This document shows, piece by piece, positions 23,182-35,977 of a stretch of DNA of 64,000 nucleotides. Source of the DNA: Cylicocyclus nassatus. Its lineage: Eukaryota; Nematoda; Chromadorea; Rhabditida; Strongylidae. The stretch's first letter is position 1; each line of letters starts with the position of its first letter. The stretch covers positions 14,913,742 through 14,977,741 of the forward strand of contig CATQJL010000223.1 in the NCBI GenBank assembly GCA_958299035.1, in the 5' to 3' direction. A program made the position numbers and the translations under genes. Under the pieces are notes generated by a model. It did no database searches. It was given only the letters and a program-made list of their open reading frames with translations, and had not been told where the DNA came from.

Positions 23182-23535
23182 GTGTGCAGAGTTTGGTCCG
23201 GATCTCAGCAATAAAATTTTTCTTTGGAGCATAGTACACACGTACAGATAGGCATAAATACAGGCGAGCAGTCATTCAGCTTCATATATTATTCTTGTTT
23301 CAGTTTTACTCTTCCTCTGCTAGAGAAGCTGCGGCAAGGGTTGGTTTCGCAAGTGCTATGATGAGAAAAAAGGCAGATGATGGCTTCAGATACAAACTTT
23401 TTAGAGGGTATGTTGAAACCATCAGAGATTTCCAAATTTTGAATTGACTTCCAGAAACCCTGATGCGGCGGTAATCGCTGCGTGTTCGGAACCTAAAATA
23501 AATAAGGTAACCTATTCTGATCATTAATACTTGTA

Positions 23536-24439
23536 TTAGGTTGATGCAAAATTAATGAGCGTTTTTTAGGCCTTTTTTCAGGACAAATTTTTCCATAAAG
23601 TTTCTTTTTTAAACCCGACATAACATAACAATGGAAAGCTCTTTTCGTTTTCTATCTAAACATGGTTGAAGAGGGCCTTTAGCGTTAATTGCGAAAAGTT
23701 TATAGAGCTCCAAATAACAGCATTTAAAACTAAAATTTCATTGCAATTACCTTTCTGGCTAGGATTGAAGCGCGAATGGTGATGCCACCTCAAAATTATA
23801 GCTACTGCATGTAGTTGAAATTGTCTACATCATACATGCTTGATTATATTTTTTGAGGTTATCCATATTGAGATATCGGCGTCTCAAGATAAATAATTGT
23901 TGTAAAAAATCTATGGCCCATGAATCCTTTTTCAAAAAAGCAATCGCCAGAGCTTTGCTTATTCTTGTGAGCGTAAGGGTAGAGCATCGCGTTAACAGTT
24001 TTTGCAAAAACATTTGGGTAAGTAGCAGAAAATCGAAAATTCCACAGTTCGGGAATATGAGTCCCACTAAAAAAATGTTGAAAAAATTGATAATTTTGGT
24101 TGTAGAATCTCCATTTTTGCCAATTTTTTTGTCCAAGCCTTTCGACTTATTTTTTACTACTATCTTGGCTACAAATCAAGCTATTATACTTATCCAATAG
24201 TAATGAAATCTGAAGAGAGCTATGATGTATCAAACACGAGTTTTTGGAATTTTTTTCTTTTTTTCAATCCATGTTTTGTTCCCGGTTTGTATATGAGTGT
24301 AGCTTAAACTTGCGCTGTGTTGCGAAAGGTTTGCTGCTTCAGATGGTTTCTATCGCACTTGATAGTGTGGCTTTTCCAGAAAGTTATAACAAGTCAAAGT
24401 GAGAATTCGCAAACGCTCGTTATTTTTGCATCAACCTAA
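23536..24439. mobile_element. Mariner-like MITE M1, 904 bp
   Basis: The termini are TTAGGTTGATGCAAAATTAA and, inverted, TTAGGTTGATGCAAAAATAA, flanked by TA on both sides. No transposase is readable. The same TTAGGTTG end is shared with M2, M3 and M4. Confidence 0.85.
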
Positions 24440-24805
24440 TATAATATTTGACTAGCTCTGATTATGATTAGCCTAAAATAATAGATAGAATCAAAGAATT
24501 CGGACTAATCTTTGTACCAATAAATACTAATACTAGGTATATCAATAAACTAATTATGCTGAATATGAGCTAGCTCCAGCTATTTGTGAATTTTTAGTGT
24601 GTTTTTGCGTTTTTTGCTTCATTTTTGACATGACAGACCTGAGATCGAAGAAATTATGTGAGCTGAATCTTAGTATGCAAACATGAACCTCGACGGAGTG
24701 AGGCGGATGTTGATGGATTATTTAGGTTAGAACATTTTTGACTGGATATGCGATCTATTGATCTTCTGCACTTTACGCTCTGAAGGCCTACAAATTCGAG
24801 GCATG

Positions 24806-25282
24806 TTAAGCTGAATTCCATAATAGTTCTGACAAGATGAGCAACATTGATGAAGTTTTATGGCAGGCTACAAAGATTAGGCCTTCAGTTTTCGAGACCT
24901 CTTGACCGGTTGAGCCCTTGGCAGCATGAGCAGCCAATTTTTCGTGTGCCTTAATAGGGTCTCCGTTTTTACCGTGGAGACCCGTATCAAGAATATCAAG
25001 CCTATCCTTCCTGAACCTTAGAGATATAGTTAACCCGATTGAATATGGTGATTTCGATGCTATATAATACGCAATACGAGTGCGAAAGGGGACTTCAGGT
25101 TTGACAGACACGCCGAAAATCTGATAATCACTATGAAAGGAGATTTTATAATTATACAATGGAGCGCAAATTTGGACCTTTAGTTTTAGACCACCTATAT
25201 GGAGAGATTTTCGGCTTGTATCGTTTGGTGCAATTTCCTCTCTTCGTTTATTGGAGTTTTCGGAGTTCGTTTTTTGCAGCAA
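24806..25282 (-). CDS. Unrecognised ORF (158 codons), possible exon
   Basis: This is the longest uninterrupted non-transposon frame in this part of the window, with a balanced, partly basic composition. The stretch DTGLHGKNGDPIKAHEKLAA and a following Ser/Gly-rich segment look protein-like, but I recognise no family. An overlapping plus-strand frame (25159-25434) is about as plausible. No flanking exons or splice signals were confirmed. Confidence 0.2.
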   Translation of the reverse strand: MLQKTNSENSNKRREEIAPNDTSRKSLHIGGLKLKVQICAPLYNYKISFHSDYQIFGVSVKPEVPFRTRIAYYIASKSPYSIGLTISLRFRKDRLDILDTGLHGKNGDPIKAHEKLAAHAAKGSTGQEVSKTEGLIFVACHKTSSMLLILSELLWNSA

Positions 25283-25951
25283 GACAGCGATTACTCAGTT
25301 ATGAGGCACACCACGAGGTTGCTTTCGAGAATTCTAAAACCGCAGTCCCTTTTGACATTGCAGAAATACGAACAGCCTCTCATGGATTTTTGTGGAACTA
25401 TGTTTATAATCTGCAGCGAACGATGAGTGTATAAAAGTGGAGAAGACATCAGGATAATTAGGGACAAAACAACAGAAGGCGGAAAAAATGAGGTTTTTTT
25501 GTGTCATCAAGGGACGTAGAAAACAGAGGGGTTGAAACATGGGTTAAGGTGAGTACCATTGGTAGAGATTGAACTAAAAATGGATTTACGTAAAAAATTC
25601 CGATAAATTACGTAAGGAAAGGGGTAAATTATGACTTTGTTTGGTCCCGCGCAACCTCAGGGTTCTCCCAGGTTGCGCGGGAGCAACCTAGAATGGAAGA
25701 ACGCTTACAACTCCTTTCACTCACATATTTTTCTCATAATTTTCATACTTTTCTTACATCCATAGTCACGAAGCTATACACCAAACATAATCTCTATTGC
25801 TTAGTCGTTTAAACTAACTGATTGTTTATTTTTTTGTGGATATGTTTTGGTTGGTAATCTGCGCACACAAGTTTGTGCACTAATGGTGCTTGAAACATGT
25901 CAACCTACTTGTTAGTGATAATATGTTTTTACAGCTTCACATACAGGCCTA

Positions 25952-26818
25952 CTAAGGGCCGCATGCATTAACATCCTCACTGGGGAGGGGACGGCAGCTT
26001 GAAAGAAAGCTTCATATTCTGAAGCTCCAGATATGTGGACTTCCCGTTGTCTACCTATCCTTAAGTATTCCTACTATCCTTCACTATGCGCCAGTGACGC
26101 ACCGAAGATTTTGGCTCGGGGGGGGGGCAACAAAAATTTTTTCGATGAAGGTGCGTGGCGTCAGCCACGCACTTCGAAAATCTTTTTGGCCTGCTCCCTA
26201 AAATTTTCGCGGGCTCAGAACCCCGAAATTTGTACTGACTATCTATAGCAGTTTAAGCGTGTTTCTGATAAGAACAATTGAAAGAAAGGGGGCTCCCCGC
26301 GGTCAACCGTTTCACCTTCAAAGTCATTTTTCTTTTTTTAGAGTGGATGAAAATATGCCGAAAATTCTGCTGATTATCTAACCAAATAGTGCCTAGCATG
26401 TTTCTGATAAGAACAAGAGTGATATATCAAAGTCATGAAAATCACGATGAACCACAAGTCGAAAGTTGGGTTTTGTCGAAAATCTCGATAATTCCATAAC
26501 TCAATTGTTCTTATCAGAAACACGCTTAAATGCTATAGATAGTCAGTACAAATTTGGAATGTTTTCGTTAACTTCGAAGAAAGAAAAATGGCTTTGAAGG
26601 AAAGACGGTCGGGTGCTGGAGATCATCAGGAGATCCACAAAAAGCTGGAAAATGAGGCTTGTACAGCTTCTCGCTCCTGTGCAATATGGTCATTATAAAG
26701 GGTAGGAATACTTACGGATAGGGAGGCACTGTGAAATCGATCTGGAGCTTCAGGATTTGAAGTATTTTTCTAAGCTGCGATCCCCTCCCTGGCGGTGATG
26801 TTAATGCATGCGGTCCTA
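25952..26818. mobile_element. Harbinger-like element A2 carrying repeat D
   Basis: The ends GGGCCGCATGCATTAACATCC and, inverted, GGACCGCATGCATTAACATCA are flanked by TAA. Inverted similarity extends about 90 bp inward (GGAGCTTCAG near the right, CTGAAGCTCC near the left). Inside are a truncated hAT MITE (26092-26227) and an inner foldback (26228-26282 against 26500-26555). The interior right of the foldback matches 11603-11880. Confidence 0.7.
26092..26227. mobile_element. hAT-like MITE, truncated copy 3
   Basis: It begins CAGTGACGCACCGAAGATTT, then a G run and the GTGCGTGGCGTCAGCCACGC segment typical of this family, but stops after about 136 bp where the foldback of A2 begins. The right terminus is missing. 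Confidence 0.7.
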
Positions 26819-26822
26819 AGAA

Positions 26823-29800
26823 AGAATTGTGCAAATGTGCTTACATTTTGCCAGATCAGAGACTCCACTCTCGAAAGTTTACGTTTCCCTTTTGCTTCCC
26901 TCTCAAAAATACCATCCAGCATATGAAAGCGCCAACTCGCTGAGCCCTGGTTAGGAGCCCTGCTATTATACAGCATCATCATCGCCACTCTCATTCTCGG
27001 TGAACGGTGCCTCTAAATGCTTACACCAGACTTGGCAGGTAGGCGCGCAAAGTACAAAAAATGGTCAGAAGTGGAAGTGGCCATCCAAACTAGCTGCATA
27101 CCAATGAATGCAGCATAAAACGGTGAATTCAAGTCTCCTGTATCTGCTGGTCTTTGTGGAAGAACTTATAAGCATTTAGTGCAAGAAAATCATACAGCTC
27201 TAAGATAGGGCACATTAATGCCTCTTCAGCTCCCCTTCAGGTATGCGACACGAAGTAACCTAAAAGCATGTTTGATCCAGCACTGAGCCAATGGCTCTGT
27301 ACGACCAAAACTGGCTTTTCACGCAAGTTTTCTTTGCAATATAGTTGCTTACAACTTTGTTTACAAAGGCGTGCGGAGGTATGGAGGACAGCTTCAGAAT
27401 CATTGTTCTGTGCTATGCGGCTTGCTTGAATTGGACACTTCGACTTCTGTTCATTCACTTTTTAGTTAAAAGGAACAACTTCTTGACGATTATATCTCTT
27501 CACAGCGAGGTGTTATTGATTAGGATGCCGTTGATATGTAATGCTGCAGAAATTATTCTGGCAATAGTTTTTATGAGACAAATATGATAAGACTGTCAAA
27601 TAGTCTGTGCGCGGCAATGCAAGTAATTGTTATTTGTTCATAGAAAGCCATGTTGCAACGACCTGACTGCTGAGGTGACTGATATAAAAGGTCAAATCAA
27701 AATTTAAACCTTATATCTGAAAATTTTTCTTCAGATTTTGAAATCCGCCTCGGGCCCGGTGGCATATGGATGTTACAAAGGAAAAACCAGAACAATGTGT
27801 GCATTTTGGAAAAATTCGAGCTCAGTGATTTCTGGAAATACCTAATGGCTGGTTTTTCACAATTTGAATAAGCTGTATTTTCAAACAGTTTCACACAATT
27901 AGTCTTTGACAAGTGTTGTAAAGGGCAGTCGGAAAAGGCTCGCGATTGTTCCTAATGCATTGCGGAAGTGGACGCCCTGGAACGCAATCTCGCATAAGTA
28001 TGAGCCCATAACTCAAACAAGTAGTGGGCAATACGGTCGGAACGCTAGGACCCCAAGATGTGAGAGTAAGGCGAGCTTGTCGTTTTACTCCTGCGGCAGT
28101 GTCGCACGCAGCCACAGTCAAAATTATAGGATCCCGCAGCAACTCTGCGCCTTGGGTTTTGGCGGGAACTGTGCTGATTCAAATTTAGATTAAAGGCTTT
28201 TTAGGGAGATTTGCAGCCTAGCGAATAGGCTCCAGTAAGCGAAAAATGTGAGATTTAAGTTCTTTGGCACACTTCTTTTAACTGCAAAGATCAGCAAGAG
28301 GTAAAATCATTTATACCCTCCCAAAATTGACATCGACACTTTTGCTATGCTACACGGAATAATCAAAACAGTGACAGGGCAATAAAAGCTTTAAAAATCT
28401 TCGCAGTTAACACGCATCCTCACTGCATCCCTCATCCTTTTCATGTTAGAAAATCCCACTTTCCTCCACTTCAGTTGCAAAAACTCAGACAACTGACGGG
28501 AAGTTCGCAAGATTGGAAAACTTCTACCAGGTCACCTGGGGAGATGGTCAAGAGGCGCGATTTTTCTAGGTGTCACCTACTTAGAACTCCAGTTTCATGT
28601 TATGGGAGAGTTCAAAACGTGCCGGACAAAGTGTTCGTTGGCTTACCAGCTTTTTGAAGTAACCAACTGATAAGTTTTTTTTGTTTTTTGCTAGAAAACT
28701 GACCGAAATACTTACAAAATTGGTGTTAACTGCATTTTCATGGGTTTTTGATTTTTGACAATTTTGTTTGAAATCGACTTCAAGGTGATAAGATGGAACA
28801 ATCCCTAAATTCTCAAATATGTTTCTTTCGAAATTTTAAGTAATTCTGGGACTTCTGAAACACTAAATATGTGCCATATGCTGCCCATCTGGCAATAGGA
28901 ATCGCGCCTCTTGACATGCACCCCTCTATTTATTGAAGGAAATCTATGAATTTGTTCTTCAGTTTGACGGAACTTCATGCATAAAATTTGTAAACTGAAG
29001 TATAAATAATCTCACACACGCCTCATGCCTTGTCAATGCAAGTTTTTCGCTGCTTGTGAATTTCATTCCTAAAGCAGACTGTATAAGAATAATTACTAAG
29101 TGATTTGAACATATGATTTCCTAAGAAAATAGGAAGGATAGGTATTGCTTGTTTTTAAAAGCAGTATTTGTTTACGTAGGAGACACTTTACCAAATCCTA
29201 TTCAAGTCTCAACATACGATATCATCGGATTTTCTTTGCGGATATTCAATGAACTTCCATTTATCGCCTTAAAAACGAATCAACTTGATTGTTACAGCAG
29301 GTTCAAACCCATCTAGGCGAAGTTAAGCTGACGCGACCGCCATGCAACCCATTCGTGGCTTAGTCAAACGCATAGAAGACTTATGTAGCGGCAGAATGAC
29401 TGTGGGAATCAATCACTTCTGTCGGAATTTCGGACAGCAGCATTTTGATCGGGAGGTTAACGAGATAATTTAATCTCCCGCATTCATGCAGACCGGAAGA
29501 TAATCTGGGCTTCAGGCGTAAGATCCAGTGATGTTGTGATATTCAGTCACGGCGCAACTTAACTGATCACTGTTGAAGGGTTTTGGAATGCATTTCATAC
29601 TCATTTTTTTCGAGTTTATATGCACTTGTCAGTATTCAAATGAATGTTAACATTGAGGACTTTTTAGAACATTTTACACAATGTATAACAAGTGTTTTTA
29701 GTTTTTCAAGGTAGTAAGAGTGCAAACGGAACTAAATATGAGCACAAGAGTAAAGCTATGGATTTACTCCATCTCTTCTAGTCAGCGTAGTAATATTAAG

Positions 29801-30402
29801 AAAGAAATGGTTCGTCACAAAACGTAAGGGAGTAAAGTAGATGTGAGATGAGATCCTGGTTTCTTCAAAGTTTTTCTTCATTTCGTCGTCTTTAGTTTTC
29901 TTGATGTATGGGCGGAGTCGAAGGTGGTTGTGCAAATGCGTTTTTTCTGAAATAAGGGTGTTAATTTGAAGTTAATGTGCATAGAGTAGATTTATAGATT
30001 AGATAGACTGCTGTGACTTTACTACTTTCGCTTCTCAACTGCAAAAAACTTCCCTCATTTAACAAGAAAAATACCATGCTTGTCTGCAGCTTCTTGCTGG
30101 ATATTGGCACTGAGCTTGCTTCCGCTTTTTGCCCGCGTCAACCAAAACGGGATTTAACAGACTTTAGATAGCCATAGCCGGAAACGGGACTTGCATTACT
30201 TGGGCCAGAATGTCAAGTTGCTTGCTACTGAAAAAGTATGCCTGTTCAAGCTGTTTATTCTCAAGTTATTTGTAACTTTTATGCGCATTTGCCCTTCATG
30301 GGCGCTACTTGACGGCCTTTGAGATTGAACCTGCTCAATTCCTGTTTTTTTCTTACAAGGGAAGGATACTAACTTAGATTCGCCTTTTGAGATGAGGCAC
30401 AT
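26823..30402. other. 3.6-kb stretch without a supported gene
   Basis: Short frames occur throughout, such as 27906-28193 on the plus strand (95 codons). None shows a family motif or convincing exon structure. A GGTTCAAACCC near 29301 resembles an RNA polymerase III B box without a properly placed A box. Confidence 0.4.
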
Positions 30403-30765
30403 ATATTTGGAATCAGCTTTGAACGCTGATTCCAAATATGCCGTTCCTACTGCTTAGCATTATTCCGGAGCGAGTTATGGGCTTGCCGTTGTGAATAACT
30501 AACAAACTTTTGACTGTCGTAAGACGGCGTATAAATAGGAACCTGCTCGAAAAAAGTGCTAGGATGTTGAAGTAGCATCAGATTAATTCTTTCGATCTTA
30601 AAAGGGAGCATTATAGAATTGCAAAACCACCTAGACGTAGACACTGTAGCTCGAAAAGCACGCAAACTTTGCATAGAAAAGAGACCATAACTCGCTTCAG
30701 AATAAAGCTAAGCAGCTAGAAATAGCATATTTGGAATCAGCGTTTCAACCTGATTCTAAACACAT
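30403..30765. mobile_element. Foldback element with subterminal hairpins
   Basis: Left arm 30403-30480 and right arm about 30685-30765 are inverted copies. The left end is itself a perfect 15-bp stem (30403-30417 with 30425-30439, ATATTTGGAATCAGC) around a 7-base loop; the right end keeps a decayed version. It directly precedes MITE C copy 2. Confidence 0.75.
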
Positions 30766-30767
30766 TC

Positions 30768-31022
30768 ATTTCATATGATCATGTGTGTCATTGCACACAC
30801 AGTCCAACTTTGGCGTTCCCATCCTGGACTCATGGGAAAAAACCCTTCAGGTAAGTGTTTTGAAGGTGTTCTTAGCATTTTCTTTCCTTTTCAGTTACTA
30901 ATCACCTCAAATTGATGAAATAGACATCGATCGGTAAGTCTCTTGCGTTTTTGCTATTGCAAATCCAGGATGAGGATGCCAAAGGTGGACTGTGTGTGCA
31001 ATAACACACATGATCATATTTT
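30768..31022. mobile_element. Foldback MITE C, copy 2
   Basis: The arms (about 30770-30832 and 30960-31020) carry CATATGATCATGTGTGTCA and CTTTGGCGTTCCCATCCTGG-type sequence in opposite orientation, matching 6900-7172. Confidence 0.75.
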
Positions 31023-31430
31023 GTCTCGTTGGGTTTTTTGAACATGTATTGGATAGCAGGCGGCACTTCTGCAGTTGGTAACAATGAAAAAGATTTGACT
31101 GCGGAGTCACGAGTAGGAATTGTTGTTTGCTGGACATAGTGTGCAGGCTCAAAAGTAAGTCGCAAATGACTCGACAATATGTTCCTTACAATGACAGGAA
31201 TGTAAACTGAAAAAAAGGTCTGCCAGCGAGGCCCTCGAAGTTGTAAGTTCCAGCTTAAGAAAACAAATGTCTTTCGCCATTTTCTCACCATTTGCTAGTA
31301 GCTGTGCGAGTACGATTATTACCATTGGACCCCTCTGATTGGAAGTGCATGAAAGTGCTTAACAGGAAATGGTCAAAATTAAGCCAGCCATTCCGGACAC
31401 TGGTCTGGAATGGCTGTCTTAATTCTGGTC

Positions 31431-31977
31431 TGGTCTGGTAGTAAAGCTAATTCAGTTCAGGTGAACTGAACTGAGGCCCTCATCCAAGATTCGGTAAGGT
31501 AGACTGTCTATCACCAGCTTCCCATGTAGTAAGAATGCAAAATGAAATTTCAGCTGACCGTCCGTCTACCTGACGAGGTAGTCTACCTTACTTCAGTCAG
31601 TCCACAATCAGTTAGACTACCAATTGATTTAAATAGTGTGTCAATGATGATACGCAGAGAAACTTCTCGTAAGTTACTCCTGAGTAACTTACGATACACG
31701 TCAGTTTAACATGTCGGTGAGGAGCCACAGTGATGCTAACGAGACTTAACGAGATCTAACAAGTGCGGCCACATCCCCGCCGCTTAAGCCAATGACGTAG
31801 AACTGAATGTTTGGCAAACTCGTTTTGACTCGTATACTTGCATGGACGTGGCGCTCTCAATCTTATCATTGTGGGTGGCTGGCATATCAATCAATGGCTC
31901 GACTGAAGGCAAGCTGACTCGTCGAAGCCTCAACTGAAATTTTACAGCTGAAATCGAATGAAGCAGCTTTACTACGG
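31431..31977. mobile_element. TIR element B2
   Basis: The left end GGTAGTAAAGCT and right end AGCTTTACTACGGGCC are inverted, and the body contains the hairpin GTAAGTTACTCCTGAGTAAC near 31670. B1 (43562-44434) carries the same hairpin, so they form a family. The left terminus is degenerate here. Confidence 0.6.
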
Positions 31978-32021
31978 GCCACTGTATATCGTCGGACGTC
32001 TTAAAACGCTGATTCTAATTA

Positions 32022-33322
32022 TTAGGTTGCTGCACAAGTTCTGTCCGATTTGAACTTTTTGAGTTCAAATGTCATAACTTCTTTCAAAGTCAACTTTTTT
32101 CTATGATCTTAGATTCTTTGTGTTGAGCAGTTCCCTTGCTATCAGACGCATATTGAGGATTACGCAAATCCTTGTTAAGGAAGAAGCAAGAATGCAAAAA
32201 CTTCACAGCGTTTTTCTTCAAACCTGTCTTTCTTGACAACGCTCTCCTATGAGAAATGATAAACATCTTATCTAAAATGGATAGATAGAGAAATTTCCCT
32301 AGATTATTATGCAACATAAAAAAGCCCATAAGGTCTGCGCTGTCGAGAGATTTTTTTGACCGAGTTAAAAAGGAGTCACTTTTTGACCTCGCTTCAGCAC
32401 ATGTGTGCATGCCTATTTACCAGTGGCGTACCGAGGGGGGGGGGGGGGCGGGGGGGGGGCGCCCCCCCCCCTCGAGAATGGGTCGCGAAATTTTTGAAAG
32501 TTACTTAAATGAGTTATAAAAATGTGCAAAAGATATTTATACCTGTAAGTAATTAAAATAATTTTTAAAAATTTTTAAAAAATCAATTTAGCCTTATAAA
32601 AAAATTTTTTCGGGGGCGTGGCTGACGCCACGCCCCCTTTTTCTGATATTTCGGGGTCCTGAGCCCCCGAAAATTTCAGGAAGCATACCAAAAATTTTTT
32701 CGGAGTGCGTCGCTGACGCCACGCACCTTCATCGAAAAAAAATTTTTGTCGCCCCCCCCCCCCCCCGAGCCGAAATCCTGGGTACGCCACTGCTATTTAC
32801 GAATTATGAAAATTTTACGACTGACGTGAGCGCTGAAAAGGAACTGGTGGAAGGGCCCTGCTAGCTCTTGCTTTGCCCTAGCACCTCCAACTTTGAGCTT
32901 ATTTTTTACTTCTATTCGCAGAAAGTTATTGCTTGTAAAACATCTATACAAAAAATTGATGTTCGACAATAAATTTTACTAGCAAGACATCTTCCAAAAG
33001 GAACCGAACTTCTGCATACACTAGCCTTCTACACCCTTATTCCGCAGCTAATGTAAGAACTTGAATTGAAGGGCGCATTGTGGAGATTTCCTCGCAAGAA
33101 CATATTTCGAGGGTGAGAACGTATCTCGGCCACTTGGAGATTTTAGCCCTGAAATCTCAGTACACTAAATTCTTTTTTGAAATCTGATACGCGTTAGAAA
33201 GAGCAAGAAAAGCAGTTTCTAATGATACTAACGATACTGCATTAGAGATGAAACTCTCTTGGAACAGCTGCTTCAAACATAAGGCAAAAAAAAAATCGGA
33301 CAGAACTTATGCAGCAACCTAA
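32022..33322. mobile_element. Mariner-like MITE M2 with nested hAT MITE
   Basis: The ends TTAGGTTGCTGCACAAGTTC and, inverted, TTAGGTTGCTGCATAAGTTC are both flanked by TA. Removing the 372-bp hAT insertion and its 8-bp duplication leaves 921 bp, close to M1 (904 bp). No intact transposase is visible. Confidence 0.85.
32421..32792. mobile_element. hAT-like MITE, copy 2 (372 bp)
   Basis: The termini CAGTGGCGTACC and GGTACGCCACTG are perfect, and the flanking 8-bp duplication CTATTTAC (32413-32420 and 32793-32800) is exact. The body matches copy 1 in reverse orientation, including GGCGTGGCTGACGCCACGCC and G/C runs near the ends. Confidence 0.93.
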
Positions 33323-34098
33323 TAAAACACGTAAAGGGAAAACGGGAGCGTCGGCCGTGCGGGCCACTTGGAGGGCAAATTTTTCGGCGTAGAAGGGCCC
33401 AACCGATTCGGACTTGGGGCTGTCGCCTATTTAGGGGGTCCTCTGACAAAATATGTGGAACGCGCACCTCACTTCTGGTGAGACACTGCCTTTAAATGCA
33501 AACTTATTATACGTCAATGGCAAAAACAAGGATGGAAGCATACTGAAGATGCTTTGCAATCTTTGTGTAAAAATAATAGAAACTCTTTTGAAATTTAGCA
33601 CTTTTACAGTTGTAATTATTGGTGGCAAGTTTATCGATCAGCTTCATTTATCAGCAAATATTGAATTTCAAAACTTAAATATTATATTTTAGTTATTATA
33701 TCATTCCGCTAATCTTCAAGATCTAATATGTAAGAGTTGCTATAGCAATCTGAACGACACAATTAGCATCTCTTTATGTAACTTGAACGCTGAGAGATTA
33801 CCAGGTGCAAACTATACACGCACAAACAACAAAAAGCAAACTTTGGCGTTTTCAAAGTCCATTTGATTATTCATAGAAGAGAATCGAGGAGAGGCGCATG
33901 GGGCATTTTTATCTCGCAGTGAATACTCTCGGCATTTTTTGAATTAAAGTGCGTAGAAGAAAGCCACGTAGGTGTCATTACAATGCTCACGAGCTCTTCT
34001 TTCTAGCAAGATTAGTGCCAAGCTGATTCGTAATACAAGCAAGAAGTTAGGAATTTATAAAAAAAACGACAGCATTTCCGGAACAACCCGTTCATTTA

Positions 34099-34200
34099 TT
34101 AGGTTGTTACATGAGTTTTGTTACACTTTCTTCGTCTTCTTCTGGAAAACTTTAGAAAATTCGGCAGGATCTCATATGTGGCATATATGGGAAGGGGGTA
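34099..34200. repeat. One-ended mariner-like terminus
   Basis: TA then TTAGGTTGTTACATGAGTTTTG matches the left ends of M1-M4. No matching right end was found within about 1.5 kb, so it is a truncated copy of uncertain length. Confidence 0.5.
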
Positions 34201-35950
34201 AAGGGCTATCCGCTGGCACCACTTATGCCCTCACCACAAGACTCACATTGATATAAAGGCAGCTCTATAGAGGCACTCCAACTCCATTTTTTTCTTTATT
34301 TTCTAAAAAATCTCTAATTCTTCTTTTCCAGCTTTTTAGTTTTTTCATGGGTTTCTAGAAGCGATGGTAGTAACTATTGGACAATTAGGGTTCTTGAATA
34401 AATGAAGTTCAAGATATTTATGAAAAATACATCTGTTGAAGGTAAGGCGTTTTATAAACGCGGTCCGCAATAATATCAGAATTGTAACTGAGAACACAAA
34501 GTTTGCTTATTAGTGTCAGCGACCTTGCTTCAAACTTCAAAGCATATGCAAGTTAAATTCTTGAAATCTCATTATATATAATAGCTATTTTGAATTCAAT
34601 GCTAACATTAGAGTTTCAATGAGTATATTTATTAGCGAAAAAACAAATCAGTTAGTTCTGATATAATGTTCTGTGTATATTCTATTAGTTCTAATCATAA
34701 TTTGCATATAGAGAAAGTTAAAACTGTGGAGAAGAGACTTGGTCGCTATGTCACGCAATAGGAGGCTCAGGGTAGGCGCTATCGTAAGGGCTCGGCGTCG
34801 TTGTCTAGGGTTTAGGGGATTGAATCTTTTTATTAGAACGACATCCTCCAAGCAATCGGCGTCCACGTCCTCCTCGGCTTAGCTTCTCGATTCATCCGAC
34901 CGAACTTCATGTGACACGATGACATAAACTGACTTGAGCCAAGCGGAGCCGCCTTAGCCTGCACTGAAATTAGGACATTCTTCACAATCTCAGGACCTTG
35001 TCTGACATTGTGTATTATACTATGAATGTCAATTAGTTCTGCGCGGAATTGAAGCTATGTTTCTTGGAGATGTTGATGAGCTAGAGCTTTCAAGATGTTG
35101 GTTATTTCAAGACCCTTCTGTTTGCCTGTCATCGAAGAACGAAAATTGCATATCCTTTCTACTAAACGCTTCTTTTAGTAGACAGCTTGTCGTAGAGGCT
35201 AGTTGTGCAAAAGTTTTGGATTGATATCAAAGCAATGCATAATTCGCAAGATTCTATTCTAACAAGCTGTACTAGGCTTTTTGGCAAGCGGAGGAAGCCA
35301 TAATATCTCGAATCATACTTTCCTCAAATGTTTCTATGATTACGCGCTAACATACGATGAGTTGCCAAGATGCTCTAATCCCAAATTCTTGCAGGGCTTA
35401 GGCGTTTGATTTGTCAGAATTTTTTTCTCAAGCAAAGGTAAGGGGTTTGGGATTGCGACTCTTTCAGGGCTTTTGTTTTGAGCTATAGAGTTGTTTGTGA
35501 CCGATTTCACAATCTAAGCAATTCTAAAAGTGATGTGTACACCAAATAGATCTTAACAAACATAAACATTGACCATGTTCTAAGAATTTGTTCGTTTATG
35601 CCTTCTGCTTCTCATGCAAGTCGTGTTGAAATGAGAGGTAAAGAGCTCTTGAACCGCGACTTTTGTTCCAGAGTTTTTGATTTATTTCAGAATCCCGGCA
35701 CTTCTCTAAATAGGCCCGAAGTCGCGCACTGATTCTGCGTCACGTAATAATTGCAATCATGTTTCTTTGTACACGAATCATTTCATAACGAATAAAGTGA
35801 TAACAATAGAACTCCTATATAATAGTTGACAGCATGTGCGTTATGAGAAAGTAAAGAGAATTTGGAGGCAGTGTCCGGGCAAAAGTTAGAGATTTGCTTA
35901 TCCGAGCCTATTTGCTATGCCAGAGCCAAAAAACGGCAAGAGGGCTCGAA
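34201..35950. other. Non-coding stretch, nothing recognised
   Basis: AT-rich sequence with short frames. The minus-strand frame at 34648-34866 is Arg- and Leu-rich but has no motif that I recognise. Confidence 0.4.
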
Positions 35951-35977
35951 CGCAGAGGAAAACTAGTTGGTGGGCGA

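Larger units (their letters stand above)
22319..23293 (-). mobile_element. Helitron-like element H4 with nested insertions
   Basis: On the minus strand it ends ..GCCAGCTAG followed by T, with a GC-rich imperfect palindrome just inside, very like H2 (47816-48421). The other end, near 23293, reads ATATATGAAGCTGAATG, the H2 start with the first bases altered. The segment GTGTACGTGTGCAG + AGTTTGGTCCGGAT, now split by a hAT MITE, matches an unbroken GTGTAAGTGTGCCAAGTTTGG in H2. A Harbinger-like MITE (22535-22676) also lies within. Confidence 0.7.

Noticed and set aside
29290..29400. GGTTCAAACCC resembling a pol III B box
   Set aside because: No A box lies upstream at the correct distance.
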